Of a DNA stretch of 64,000 nt, positions 10,914 to 20,685 are shown in pieces. The stretch lies in NCBI GenBank assembly GCA_902702965.1, contig CACRXP010000383.1:258101-322100 (forward strand), in the 5' to 3' direction. The position numbers and the translations under genes were made by a program. The stretch's first letter is position 1. Each line of letters begins with the position of its first letter. Origin of the DNA: Spirometra erinaceieuropaei (lineage: Eukaryota; Platyhelminthes; Cestoda; Diphyllobothriidea; Diphyllobothriidae). The notes beneath the pieces were generated by a model. It was not told the DNA's origin. It made no database searches and worked only from the letters and a program-made list of their open reading frames with translations.

Positions 10914-11418
10914 TAACAATCGGGAGATGGCACCCAAAAAATCCGCCTAACCAAAGCATCCTGTCTTACGGGACAGGTGGTAATAGGGGTTTTATGGGTG
11001 GTGGCTGGTCGGGATGTACGATACTAGCCGACGGAAAGGCTTATTTGAACAGGTGAATGATCGAAGTTGGCCCGCTCTCCGCTCCGTTATAACAAAATGG
11101 GTCACCAAAGGCAGTATAGTAATAACGGACGAGTGGAAGACGAATAATCGTCTTCCTTCAGAAAGTTATCTGCAGTTCTCTGTTAACCACTCAAAGAACT
11201 TCAAGGACCCCACCACCGGACTGCACATTAATGCCATCGAAGCATACTGGAGTACACTAAAAAGGAAACTCTACTAGGGAGGCCCTGTATGTGATCGAGC
11301 TGTGTGGGCCCACATAGACGAAGTACAGTATCGTCTTTGGTGTGGCCTCAATACCATGTCTTTGACAGATGCCTGTGAACTGTTTCTGTCCCATGTTGTG
11401 CAGAGTTATCCTATTTAA
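10914..11418 (+). pseudogene. Merlin (IS1016-type) DDE transposase, broken
   Basis: The open part starts at 11014 and reads LFEQVNDRSWPALRSVITKW, then ITDEWK, VNHSKNF and GLHINAIEAYWSTLK, the order typical of ISXO2/IS1595-type DDE domains used by eukaryotic Merlin transposons. The D of TDEW and the E of AIEAYW are candidate catalytic residues. A TAG at 11275-11277 interrupts it; the same frame then continues (HIDEVQYRLWCGLN, LSHVVQSYP) to TAA at 11416-11418. Upstream, in-frame TAA and TAG codons break the N-terminal part, where the first catalytic D should lie. Merlin is known in schistosomes. Clearly inactive. Confidence 0.8.
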
Positions 11419-12224
11419 AAGTGATTTTTTTTGTAATAAACTGCCATAATGCGAATGTATGCCCTATATTCAGGTGTACGTGTATAACGATGGGGAAGGT
11501 TGGGTAACAGCGACCATCGTCCATGAAACCTCCTGCGATGTTCGTTCGGCCAGCTAATTTAAGGCCGTCGGGGAAAGTCCAAGTAGTGCGCGAAAGTCGG
11601 CCTGCAACCGCTGATGGAGACTGAAAGCGTTTGAGTCCACTGTTAAGGATACTATTTCTAGGTAACGGATTTTTTTGGTGCCATCTACCGATTGTTACCT
11701 TTGCGGTAATTCTAGGCTTTCTTCAATCTCGCGGCAAAACTGTCATACATCTAGTTGGATTTTGCGTTTCAGCCTCGGCTGCTTTCCCCACTTACGATTT
11801 CGGCATCCCCCTTCGGCCTACTTTGCTTTCAGTGTCCATATTGCGCTTACGCTTGGGACCAGGACACCATACCCGATCTTTGTTCAGTTTTATTATGGCG
11901 AGAAATGCACCCATGTGCTGTGAGGACGATTTACCCCGGTGTCCGTCTTACTCCTCACCTTCTCACTCGCCATTTGGCCCTTCGAGCCAGTCTGTCCTCC
12001 GGAGATCGGATTGGGTGCAGAGGTTGACGCGGGATGAAAGCATGCACGGCCGCAGTTAAGACCACGCACGGATCCTGCGCAGCCCAAGAAACTCCTGCCG
12101 CAAGACTAGTCTGACCCCAATTTGGTCCGGCGTATCTGCAGCGCAGAACGTTGTCAGGGGTCACAACTTTTTCCCAGTCAGGCAGGTACAGACAGTCACG
12201 GCGACCAGAGGAAACACTGATCGA
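11419..12224. other. No gene recognised; 142-codon frame
   Basis: A + strand frame (11631-12059) overlaps two other long frames on the same strand, which suggests compositional openness rather than selection. It resembles no protein I know and lacks a family-specific motif. Confidence 0.35.
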
Positions 12225-12650
12225 ATAAACCCTTCAATGTTCTGCTGGGGTTTGCTCTCGAATAGGAGACTAGATAGTGAGTAGCCAAAAGCCAACTGTC
12301 TCATGCAATAATTAGCTGAGACATCCGCACCACAGACCTCCGCTTCGTTATCTTACTCATTCAGATCAGAGAGTCCGTCGGGAGATCCCGGGGGTTTCAC
12401 GGACGCGCACACGATCGCCTGAGGTAGGGAGAATTTAAACGGTTGCCTTAGGCCAACTAACAGAGCTACGACCAATTAAAATTGAATTTTCGTATATGTA
12501 CAACGCCACTGCTCTAGGTGTATGATGCTGTATGCTTCGAAACCTAACTTCTGAGTCTCTTGCTGGCTTTGCTAGTAGATAGGACATCGGTTCTCTTAAC
12601 CTCAGTTGCCCTGGGAAAGTCTCACCACAGTGTGACTGTGGTAGGTGTCT
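12225..12650 (+). repeat. Repeat family H, copy 1
   Basis: About 430 bp shared with 16375-16830: matching blocks are ATAATTAGCTGAGAC, CTCCGCTTCGTTATCTTACT, GATCCCGGGGG, AACAGAGCTACG, TTCGAAACCTAAC and the CACCACA block near the end. Orientation is arbitrary. No conserved reading frame is seen. Confidence 0.6.
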
Positions 12651-13705
12651 GGTCGTCCAACCCCTCACCCCCATTCAGCTGCGACACACCGAAGGTGGAC
12701 CGGCTGGGTAAAATGGCTGTTTTCCGTGAATTCGGAAGTAGATATCTCCATCTCCCCCTTCTGCCACAGCAGTTGAATCTTCCGGTACTGTGCCAAATGA
12801 CAGCCGGGGGGGGGGGGTGCGGTGGTATGCATGACGGGTATCTAGGGGCTGGACATGGGCGGTTTTAGGGTACAATGCAGACAACACCGAGGAAGGCACT
12901 AATGGGTGTGAATTATGCGGAGGCCAATATTTCACCAAAGTACAGACTCATTTAACCAGCCTGCATCCACACAGCATGCGTAGATGTGCGGACATGCGTA
13001 GCGAACATTACGATAGGGAGCAACGAAATATTACGACCAAACGGTCGTCACCGCGCGCAAGCAGGCGTCTGTTGAGAGTTACACGCACACACACACACGC
13101 GCACAGAAGGCGCCTCGTTTCCTACTCCCCAGTCGAAGGCCTGCACGCGAGAGCGTCTACGCAAGCTGGCTAGCTAGCTAGCTCGCTCACTCAACTCCTC
13201 CTCCTCCATGCGCAAATCTGATTGGTTGGCTGGTATCCAAATAGTAATGGCGAGTCTGAGTACAGATTGCATCAACGTCCGACGCGGGAGGGCGGAGAGA
13301 TCGATGTGCGGGAGGATTTTGCAATGATGTTGAAGACGATGACGGCGAGAGCGGTGACCGCAGAAGGAGGGTGCCAAGGCGCAATGCGCGCATTTTTCTC
13401 CTGCGCTGTCTCCCTTCGCTGGCTCCTGCGTCCACAATTATCCGCGCACAGGCCAGATGGGGTGACCTCAAGGTGGGCGCAGCAGACCGACCCAGGAGGG
13501 AGCACATTTACTGCCGTGTTCCGCTGTGACTGGCAGCAAGGCCGGGGTGCTCGTATCCGGGACAACGAGAGCTTGTCAGACGGCAATTAGGTATTTGAAA
13601 TTGCAGGAAGGGTGATTTAAGTAGTTTGGGACGTGTGTCTGCTAATCAGAGTCCATAATTCATCTCAAAAGAGGGAGCACGGCGTCTTTGGAATGAGCGT
13701 TAGGT
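12651..13705. other. No gene; simple repeats
   Basis: Contains a G run at about 12806-12816, a CACACACACA/CGCACA stretch at 13081-13101 and a GCTAGCTAGCTAGCTAG run at about 13165-13184. Overlapping frames of about 100 codons on both strands at 13187-13590 are GC-rich and look non-coding. Confidence 0.4.
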
Positions 13706-13836
13706 CGGATCTTATTTCGTAGTCGTACCTGTAGTAGACAAGCCCTAGCCTAACCCCAAACAATATCCTTAACCCCCGGCCCTTCTAGCCGCTAACTTTA
13801 GCCCATAACAGGCACGGCTACGAAATAAGATCTTGC
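13706..13836. mobile_element. Family F element, short copy: inverted ends around a CCTAAC-like core
   Basis: The ends CGGATCTTATTTCGTAG and CTACGAAATAAGATCTTG form inverted repeats of about 28 bp, continuing through GTACCTGT and ACAGGCACGG. Between them lies a degenerate CCCTAACCCC/CCTTAACCCC stretch. The same end-core-end structure recurs at 28624-28890 with a longer core. Confidence 0.7.
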
Positions 13837-14006
13837 CGAATGTTTCGTTTGGTTGGGAGTTGGTTAAATAATCTCAACGAAACCCTCAAGGGCCGGACAC
13901 AGGAAGATGGACTTGTAGCGTTCACGAATGAAGGCGAAACTTCGACTTCCAGATGTATGCATAAGTGGAGAAGAAGAGTCGATCACCGGAACACTTTGTT
14001 TATTGT

Positions 14007-14046
14007 CCTGAGCTTTCAGACTCGTACAGGAGTCCATCGTCAGAGG
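14007..14046 (-). ncRNA. Hammerhead ribozyme, minus strand, core intact
   Basis: On the minus strand: stem I CCU/AGG (14046-14044 with 14009-14007), core CUGACGA (14043-14037), one extra U (14036), stem II GGACUC/GAGUCU (14035-14030 with 14023-14018, six pairs with one G-U), GAA (14017-14015), stem III AGCU (self-complementary, 14014-14011), C (14010) giving a CUC triplet. Same build as the family G hammerhead, including the extra U, although stem II, loop and stem III sequences differ. Stem I is only three pairs. Confidence 0.65.
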
Positions 14047-14393
14047 TAGTGACAGCAACAGAACAAGCGACAGTTATAAGGCATGTAGGCCAATCATCGA
14101 CCGACGGCGCAAGACCGGAGGTGACTGCGCAAAGCTCTATACCCCGGCGCCCGATCGATAAGGAAATTGACCGAGTACTCATCCGAGGCCCAGGCTTCAA
14201 TCAATTCTCGGCCTGTTTTGTTCCCGGCGTGGGCGACTATTCTGGTGGCTGCGAACTTAAACTAGTGACCCACGCCTCGTGACTCGCCCACGTCGAAAAC
14301 AAAAGAGACCGAGTGTGGATTGAAGACTGGGCCTCGGATGAGAACTCGGTCAATTGACTAATCAATCTGTCGCTTGTTCTGTTGCTGTCACTA

Positions 14394-14433
14394 CCTCTGA
14401 CGATGGAAACCTGTACGAGTCTGAAAGCTCAGG
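14394..14433 (+). ncRNA. Hammerhead ribozyme, right arm, stem II damaged
   Basis: Mirror copy of the minus-strand hammerhead: CCU, CUGACGA (14397-14403), U, GGAAAC, CUGUAC, GAGUCU, GAA, AGCUC and AGG. The change from GGACUC to GGAAAC breaks two of six stem II pairs, so this copy is probably inactive. Confidence 0.55.
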
Positions 14434-14544
14434 ACAATAAACTAAGTGTTCCGATGCTCGTTTCTTCTTCTTATTCACTTGTAGCGTTTTAGTGATGTGA
14501 GAGCGTACTCAGGGAGCTAAAATCACCAGAACAAATTCCGAGTT

Positions 14545-15165
14545 TTAGGAAAAGACAGAAGTCTCCAGGATGAGGGGTTTATTGCAATCGGAAACCGACT
14601 TGTCCTCCCAGGTGGCAGTGGACACTGCCGACGCCAGGACTAGTGTTGACCGCGTCCATTCATGCCTGAGAGTCTGTGGGACAGTGGTGGCTAACTCAAG
14701 TGCTGTCCGGCTGGTATGTGATGCATTTGCCGAGGTTGACCTTCAAACGGCGCATTGGCAGCTGCGACCCGTTGGTCGCGCATGTGGCCGTGGCCGCAGA
14801 TCAACCTGCCCGGAACCACCCGCTGCGGAGGTGAATGACCTTGACGCTGTGGAGCCCCGGACAAGGACTCCAGACGGGCGTCGCAACAGTAACGATGTAT
14901 GCCAATGTCCGAAAACTGGGACGAGTCCATCTCAGGAACCAGATGTTTATGGTTTAGGCAGGCTTTTACCACCACAGTAGGTATTGGTAAAGAGTTTCAC
15001 GGTAAATAAATGACAAGTATGGGCACCGTAGCGGCGGCAGTTGGTAGGAGGAGGGTGTAAATGACCTTGACGCTGAGGGGACCTGAATAAGGACGCCAGA
15101 CATGGCCATGACGCTGTACGCAACAGACGCGCCAAAGACAACAGGTGGCCTTGCGCCAAATTTCA
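14545..15165 (-). repeat. Repeat family D, copy 2 (rearranged)
   Basis: Matches the other D copies through CAGGATGAGGGGTTTATTG, GTCCATTCATGCCTGAGAGT, GGACAGTGGTGG and TGAATGACCTTGACG. A second partial match at 15055-15130 repeats the AATGACCTTGACGCTG block and its follow-up, so the 3' part is duplicated around about 100 bp of other sequence. No conserved protein frame. Confidence 0.6.
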
Positions 15166-15272
15166 GACCGTACAAATTCCCACCGCTAACATTAATCTTA
15201 ACTCTCTTCGCTAATCACAACCCTAATCGAAACCGCCCTGGAATTTGGTAAAACCACGAGGGGTCCACCTTC

Positions 15273-16220
15273 NNNNNNNNNNNNNNNNNNNNNNNNNNNN
15301 NNNNNNNNNNNNNNNNNNNNNNNNNNNNNNNNNNNNNNNNNNNNNNNNNNNNNNNNNNNNNNNNNNNNNNNNNNNNNNNNNNNNNNNNNNNNNNNNNNNN
15401 NNNNNNNNNNNNNNNNNNNNNNNNNNNNNNNNNNNNNNNNNNNNNNNNNNNNNNNNNNNNNNNNNNNNNNNNNNNNNNNNNNNNNNNNNNNNNNNNNNNN
15501 NNNNNNNNNNNNNNNNNNNNNNNNNNNNNNNNNNNNNNNNNNNNNNNNNNNNNNNNNNNNNNNNNNNNNNNNNNNNNNNNNNNNNNNNNNNNNNNNNNNN
15601 NNNNNNNNNNNNNNNNNNNNNNNNNNNNNNNNNNNNNNNNNNNNNNNNNNNNNNNNNNNNNNNNNNNNNNNNNNNNNNNNNNNNNNNNNNNNNNNNNNNN
15701 NNNNNNNNNNNNNNNNNNNNNNNNNNNNNNNNNNNNNNNNNNNNNNNNNNNNNNNNNNNNNNNNNNNNNNNNNNNNNNNNNNNNNNNNNNNNNNNNNNNN
15801 NNNNNNNNNNNNNNNNNNNNNNNNNNNNNNNNNNNNNNNNNNNNNNNNNNNNNNNNNNNNNNNNNNNNNNNNNNNNNNNNNNNNNNNNNNNNNNNNNNNN
15901 NNNNNNNNNNNNNNNNNNNNNNNNNNNNNNNNNNNNNNNNNNNNNNNNNNNNNNNNNNNNNNNNNNNNNNNNNNNNNNNNNNNNNNNNNNNNNNNNNNNN
16001 NNNNNNNNNNNNNNNNNNNNNNNNNNNNNNNNNNNNNNNNNNNNNNNNNNNNNNNNNNNNNNNNNNNNNNNNNNNNNNNNNNNNNNNNNNNNNNNNNNNN
16101 NNNNNNNNNNNNNNNNNNNNNNNNNNNNNNNNNNNNNNNNNNNNNNNNNNNNNNNNNNNNNNNNNNNNNNNNNNNNNNNNNNNNNNNNNNNNNNNNNNNN
16201 NNNNNNNNNNNNNNNNNNNN
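15273..16220. other. Assembly gap (948 N)
   Basis: A run of N with no sequence information. The 339-codon frame across it is an artefact. The left border is unassigned sequence with a short TTAACTCT/CCCTAATC stretch at 15190-15240; the right border is the end of a family A repeat, so the gap probably hides more repeat DNA. Confidence 0.95.
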
Positions 16221-16262
16221 TCAGACGGTGGATATCGTCGGCAACGATGGTCGAACTGTCGT
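16221..16262 (+). repeat. Family A end block next to the gap
   Basis: The bases ATATCGTCGGCAACGATGG followed by TCGAACTGTCGT match the terminal block of family A, best seen at 22855-22895. The rest of this copy is lost in the gap. Confidence 0.6.
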
Positions 16263-16374
16263 AGGTTGCGAATACTTAGGGTTAGTAGTTAGAAGCTCGA
16301 TGGCTCTCCGTCGGCATTAAATGACCGCTCTGGCATTGGTACATAGCACTACACAGTCGATCCTTGCTTATCTG

Positions 16375-16830
16375 CCTGGAATAGTATTGTCGCACCACAG
16401 TTTGAGCACAAGCGGACCCTGATAAATATTCAATTCTGTTTGATTGAGAAGCGAACCTAGCTGTTTAGTGCGATAATCAGCTAAAACGTCCCGGCCACTG
16501 ATCTCCGCTTCGTAATCTTACTCATTCCGATCAGAGACCCTGTCCGACAAACCCGGGGTTTTATGGACGCGTACAAGAACAACTATGGCAAGAACATCGT
16601 GTGGCAAGGAGGATTCAGACAGTTGTCTTCGACTCATTGACTAACGGAGCTACGGCCAACTGGAATTGCATGTCCGTATACGCATAGCGCCATTGCACTG
16701 GGTTCATTGTTCTGTGTTTTCGAAACCTAACGTCAGGGCCTGTCGCTAGTTTTGGGTTTAGACAGGACACTGATTCTTTTAATTCCAGCTGCCCTCGGAC
16801 AGGCCCACCACACAGCGCGACGACGATAGC
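16375..16830 (+). repeat. Repeat family H, copy 2
   Basis: Matches 12225-12650 through ATAATCAGCTAAAACGTCC, ATCTCCGCTTCGTAATCTTA, the ACGGAGCTACGGCCAA block and TTTTCGAAACCTAACG. Divergence by eye is about a quarter of positions, so the two insertions are old. Confidence 0.6.
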
Positions 16831-17589
16831 TCGCCGAGGAACTAGTCGTGACTAACCTAAAGTGAACCGGTTTGTCAAGTGGATGTTGCTGTTGGACTCG
16901 CAAGAAGACATCTCGACGCAGCATTCCGCCACAGCATTCTAGGATCCGAACCCTCCTTTATTGCGAGGACCATTATTTGTGCGGTAATACCATCGTATTT
17001 AGTGACCCCGATTTCTACAGTACCACCTTATGGTCGACGACCGCTTCCTCATTAGTCGTATTTCCGATGAGGGCCGTTCCACTGTATGCCGCCTATGGAG
17101 GCGCTGAGTAGCTCGCAGACAGGTTTTTGCCTTAACTGACATACAGAAACAGATGCTTACTTGGCTTGAGTTATTTTCAACTTTGTTTAATCTCGGCTAG
17201 ACTGGGATATAACTCCCAGACCGTACGTCAACTCCCTACACCACTCCAACGTCACAGTTGAATGCTTTGCGTCATGTCTGTGTTAAAGGCACCGGTAGAT
17301 CCGACGCATACCCCTATTCTCCTATATTAACATGTGCATTTCCTACCAAGTCCAGAATTTTGTAAAGTATTACACCTTGATGATAAGGCCATCCGTCACT
17401 GTGATCAAATTATGGACCATGCCAATAGAAGTAAAATCTCATTAGGCCACCGTATATGGTTGCCATGTTCGCCTTTTCTGCGAATTTGTGACTTGGTCCG
17501 TCAGTAAACAAGTATTTAAGGTGTTGAGACCATGCGGCGAGAGTAAGTGCTGTGAGCGCTACAACCACCAGATCGAATCCCAAGTCGTA
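16831..17589. other. No gene recognised
   Basis: Short frames only. No repeat family of the window is obvious here. Confidence 0.35.
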
Positions 17590-18020
17590 AGGAGAAGACA
17601 GAAGGCACCAGAATGAGGAGTTTATTGTGCACAAAACCCGGAATTGTCCTCTCAGACGGCAGTGGCCACTGGCGAAGCCAGGGCTGGTGTTGAATGCGTC
17701 CAGTCATGCCTGAGAGTTACTGAGACAGTGGTGGCAGACTCGTGGGCCAAGTTCAAGTGGTCTCCAATCGGTGTGTGTTGTATTTGCCGAGGGATGGAGT
17801 CCCAGTGGCTTGTTTGGCTGGTTGCAAGTGATGGGGTGCGTTCAAGTGGCCGCATGAACAGCCGCGGCTGTGCGGCCGCAGGTGTGCCCGAGTTGTCGGT
17901 CGTGTGACTTCAGGTCAGCGCGTCTGGAAGGGCTCACTGCAAAAGGGTGAATGACCTTGAGGCAGCGAGGTCTTAAACAATGACGCCAGACCGGTCATGA
18001 TTGCTGGCCGCCACAAAGGT
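17590..18020 (-). repeat. Repeat family D, copy 3
   Basis: Close to copy 1: CAGAATGAGGAGTTTATTG, CAGTGGCCACTGGCGAAGCC, the CAGTCATGCCTGAGAGT block, CCAGTGGCTTGTTTGG, GGTGAATGACCTTGAGGCA. A GC-rich insertion (GCCGCGGCTGTGCGGCCGC) makes it longer in the middle. The minus orientation is inferred from the CAATAAACTCC end. Confidence 0.7.
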
Positions 18021-18144
18021 GAGCATACTTTCAAATGTATATTTTTGGGATTGTTTACCAAACGTCGGCTGTAGCATCGTAGTCTAGGGAAATGAATTTG
18101 GCAAACATGCTGCTAGAAGAAACATTTACAACGGTAGAGAAGTG

Positions 18145-18320
18145 CGCAACCAATAGGGCAATGAGCCCGTGGCTCAACAGTTGGGACGTTGGACTTCCAA
18201 CCAACAGGTCACGAGATGGAACCTCGGGGGTGACTGGGTATGGCTGGCTGATGACGGATAACAAGCCAGAAATGGCCACTCCGGTCTCCCTTGTCTTTGT
18301 CGGCAACGCTATGCTGCCAG
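18145..18320 (+). repeat. tRNA-derived SINE family B, copy 3
   Basis: GAGCCCGTGGCTCAACAGTT at the A-box position, a degraded B-box (GGTCACGAGATGGAACCTC), a shortened middle, the hammerhead segment and GTCTCCCTTGTCTTTGTCGG. Preceded by unrelated sequence, so 5' truncated or diverged. Confidence 0.75.
18242..18286 (+). ncRNA. Hammerhead ribozyme in SINE B, copy 3 (N7 = U)
   Basis: Stem I GGCUGG/CCGGUC (18242-18247 with 18281-18286, six pairs with two G-U). Core CUGAUGA (18248-18254) with U at the tolerant position 7. GAA at 18269-18271. Stem II is reduced (GGA/GCC) and stem III is AUGGCCAC, so folding is weaker than in copy 2. Confidence 0.55.
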
Positions 18321-19035
18321 TACCATTTACATGGTTTGATAACCAAATGCAAACTTCAACACGACAGAAGTGATTAGCTATCACGCAAGCATCGCTTTCA
18401 CGGAGGGTGGTCGTGGGTAGGGGCTATATTTTAATTCTGTCTTTCGTCTCTTCCCTTCTGCCCCCCTCGCCTGTTGAGATATCTTCCGCAAATTAGGAAT
18501 TAGATCCAGACTGTTAACGTGGATTTAATTTTTGTGTGAGTGACGTAGCCCTAAGGGTACGCAGGTTCATGCGTGGGTGGGTCGGATCATTGCGCGAGGC
18601 CGCGCCGTCTGCCTGGTCTGCTGCTAACTGAAAACAGTAGCTGATCATCAGCGGCATGAACAGCTGTCGCGCGCGCGCAAAGGTTTGCGCAATCGTCTGG
18701 CAAATCGCTCCTTCGTGAGCGAGCGAGCGGCCCATTAGTCAGCTGTCCCGGTTCAGATAACAGGCATTGTCTGCATGGGTTGTGATGCTGCCCCGTCTAA
18801 AGGCGCTGGAGGAGGAAGTGGCATTTTTTGCAGAAAATAAAAAGTGGAGGCTTTTTGGAGTACTTTTTTTGGATGCATTTCAGCAGCAACCGGTTCAGCC
18901 AGAAGTGGGGATGATCTATATCTAGTGCTTGCCCTTTGAACGAAGCGTCCGAGATATCCCCATCACTTTACGGCTATAGTTAGGAACTTCTCAATGTATG
19001 TGAGCGCAGTGTTCTGTTTTATGGCACCTTTTTGC
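18321..19035. other. No gene recognised
   Basis: The stretch at 18640-18740 is GCGC-rich with GAGCGAGCGAGCG. The minus-strand 73-codon frame at 18514-18735 is unrecognised. I looked here for an upstream dystrobrevin exon and did not find one. Confidence 0.35.
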
Positions 19036-19395
19036 TTACAAGCAGAGAAGGAGTAAAAGTTTGACTGGGTTAGCAGAAGGCGTAATTTTCTACCGAATGA
19101 GCGAAAGGATGAATACTTTTATGCAAGCTTTCCAGGAAATGTAATTGTTCATTTAGGGCTACTGAAAACCAATGAGAAAAATTCATGCAACTTGAGTAGT
19201 CATTTTTTACAGAGTGTGAGTTTTACCTGCAGCCGAAAGAAAGTTCTTTCGAAAGCTCGCGGTCTGAGATAACTGATTTATGATAGCAATATGCTGCAGG
19301 CTGATTAATTTAAGAACCTTATTTAATTTATATTTTCGAAAAGGAAACGCATTTCGCAATTCCGGTTGACATTTCGTGAGTTATCAGGGGAATAA
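19036..19395. mobile_element. Foldback element family C, right arm only (copy 5)
   Basis: Matches right arms elsewhere: TTTTCTACCGAATGAGC, GGAAATGTAATTGTTCATTTA, AACTTGAGTAGTCATTTTTTAC and ACATTTCGTGAGTTATC. No left arm lies upstream. It ends only about 80 bp before the first visible dystrobrevin exon, so it borders the splice acceptor region. Confidence 0.65.
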
Positions 19396-19476
19396 TAAGG
19401 ATGGCCAGCTTTGAAAAAGTCACCTTCTCGTTGTAGAGTGGCTAAACTTCTGTTTTTTTCATCTGATCTCCCTCAG

Positions 19477-19818
19477 TGGGTTCGCTGGATATCTGGCGCG
19501 TTGTGGAGACCTTCCGTGATGTGGGCCTTCACTTGGCCGATCCCACAGTCACTCTCAATCGTCAGGGCACGGAACAGTTGCTGTGGCGCATATACGCCAG
19601 TCTGCCTCCCCCGGCAGACGCTCCAGTAGTCTGTGACGCCAGCGGCCAGAGGCAGATACTTCCCCTGCAATCGCCAATGCTCAGTCAGGCCGCGGAGATC
19701 CTTCTCGGTTGGCTCACCTATATCCTCGATCCAACCAACTGTGGCAGGCTGGCTGTCAGTGGTCTAAAGGTTGCCCTCTCCACACTGGCCGGCGGAAAGC
19801 CGGCAGACAAGTTCAGAT
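19477..19818 (+). CDS. DTN: Dystrobrevin exon: first EF-hand-like region
   Basis: The exon begins after CTCCCTCAG, completes a codon with TG, then reads GSLDIWRVVETFRDVGL... and ends LKVALSTLAGGKPADKFR plus one base before GTGAGT. This follows the dystrobrevin pattern of DIW-VIEAFR-NGL, then a helix pair and V-MALATLCGGK-DK-RY. Length 342 bases, intron phase 1 at the end. In the family this region forms the EF-hand-like fold next to the ZZ domain and takes part in the dystrophin complex at the membrane; the canonical calcium ligands are usually not kept. The preceding exon, which should encode the YRTACKLR-type helix, was not found. The frame does not start here: the GTG before it is the acceptor AG junction, not an initiator. 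Confidence 0.9.
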
Positions 19819-19961
19819 GTGAGTTAATTATAACCTACTCAAAATTTGCCGCATATCTACGCAGCCGAACGTATGAGCATGCTTGCCAGTATGTAACTAT
19901 TTTTATGCATTTATCATACAACTCATAGTGCATAGGATTTATGTTACGCAGTATAAATAGG

Positions 19962-20001
<40 letters not shown>

Positions 20002-20224
20002 GTAGCTCAGAGGGGGTATGCATTCCGAGTTGATATAATGAAAAAATAGAAGAACCTCTTCTATTTTTTCATATATATATATATGGCTGACATTTATATA
20101 TATGGCTGATATATATATATATATATCGGCAGTATGGTATTACCGCATATTTACATAACCGCAAGTTTGAGCACGCTTGCCAGTATGCAACTATTTTTAT
20201 GCATTTACCATACATCTCATAATG
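19819..20224. repeat. Intron start with AT dinucleotide runs
   Basis: An AT run at about 19965-19996 and shorter AT runs at 20072-20084, 20095-20102 and 20109-20126. Flanking copies of GCTTGCCAGTATG plus AACTATTTTTATGCATTTA (about 19880-19912 and 20175-20210) show a local direct duplication of about 80 bp around the AT runs. Confidence 0.6.
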
Positions 20225-20377
20225 CATGGGATTTATGAGCGCACACCACCATTGTATATTCGCGATCGAAAACCGACAGGGCAACGGGCTCGTGGCCCGG
20301 TGAGTAGAGGCGTTGACTTCTAAACCAACAGGTCGCGAGTTCGAGGCTCGGGTGTTCCACACTTCGGGCTTGGGTAT

Positions 20378-20422
20378 GACTGGCTGAAGACGGCCAATAA
20401 GCCAGAAATGGCCATTCCAGTC
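20378..20422 (+). ncRNA. Hammerhead ribozyme in SINE B, copy 4 (N7 = A)
   Basis: Stem I GACUGG/CCAGUC (20378-20383 with 20417-20422), six Watson-Crick pairs; the A-U pair replaces the G-C of copy 2, a two-sided change. Core CUGAAGA (20384-20390), stem II GGC/GCC, GAA 20405-20407, stem III AUGGCCAU (20408-20415), U20416 as cleavage base. Confidence 0.65.
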
Positions 20423-20685
20423 GCCCTTGTCTTTGTCGGTAATGTCATTCTGCCTATATATGATGCGCTGCTGTGCTGCTGCTGGTTGGGCTCGAGAGAG
20501 AGCCCTTAAGGCACAACGGAACGAGTGAGTTCCGTTTGAACGATCGGTGAGCGCCCCCTACCATTGTATATTCCCGAAAACCGACAGGGCAACGGGCTCG
20601 TGGCCCGGTGGGTAGAGGCGTGGACTTCTAAACTAACAGGTCGCGAGTTCGAGCCTCGGGTGTTCCACACTTCGGGCTCGGGTAT

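Larger units (their letters stand above)
13985..14457. mobile_element. Foldback element with inverted hammerheads (family G relative)
   Basis: Arms of roughly 235 and 170 bp: outer blocks at 13999-14075 and 14367-14447, and inner blocks at about 14155-14245 and 14285-14355, are inverted copies. The left arm has about 80 bp extra (14076-14155). The outer blocks each hold a hammerhead followed by CAATAAAC, on the minus strand on the left and on the plus strand on the right. Inverted partial copies are common for Penelope-like elements, but no coding part is visible. Confidence 0.7.

Noticed and set aside
11631..12059. 142-codon frame as a possible gene
   Set aside because: Two other long frames overlap it on the same strand, the sequence has no motif, and no splice or promoter context supports it.
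13187..13590. Overlapping frames of about 100-120 codons on both strands
   Set aside because: They are open in several frames at once because of GC-rich composition; none resembles a protein family.
15245..16264. Open frame of 339 codons across the N run
   Set aside because: Almost all codons are undefined; it is an artefact of the assembly gap.
19819..19928. Reading exon a through to the stop at 19926
   Set aside because: A strong GTGAGT donor follows DKFR, and the family continues with YxF, which is supplied by exon b.
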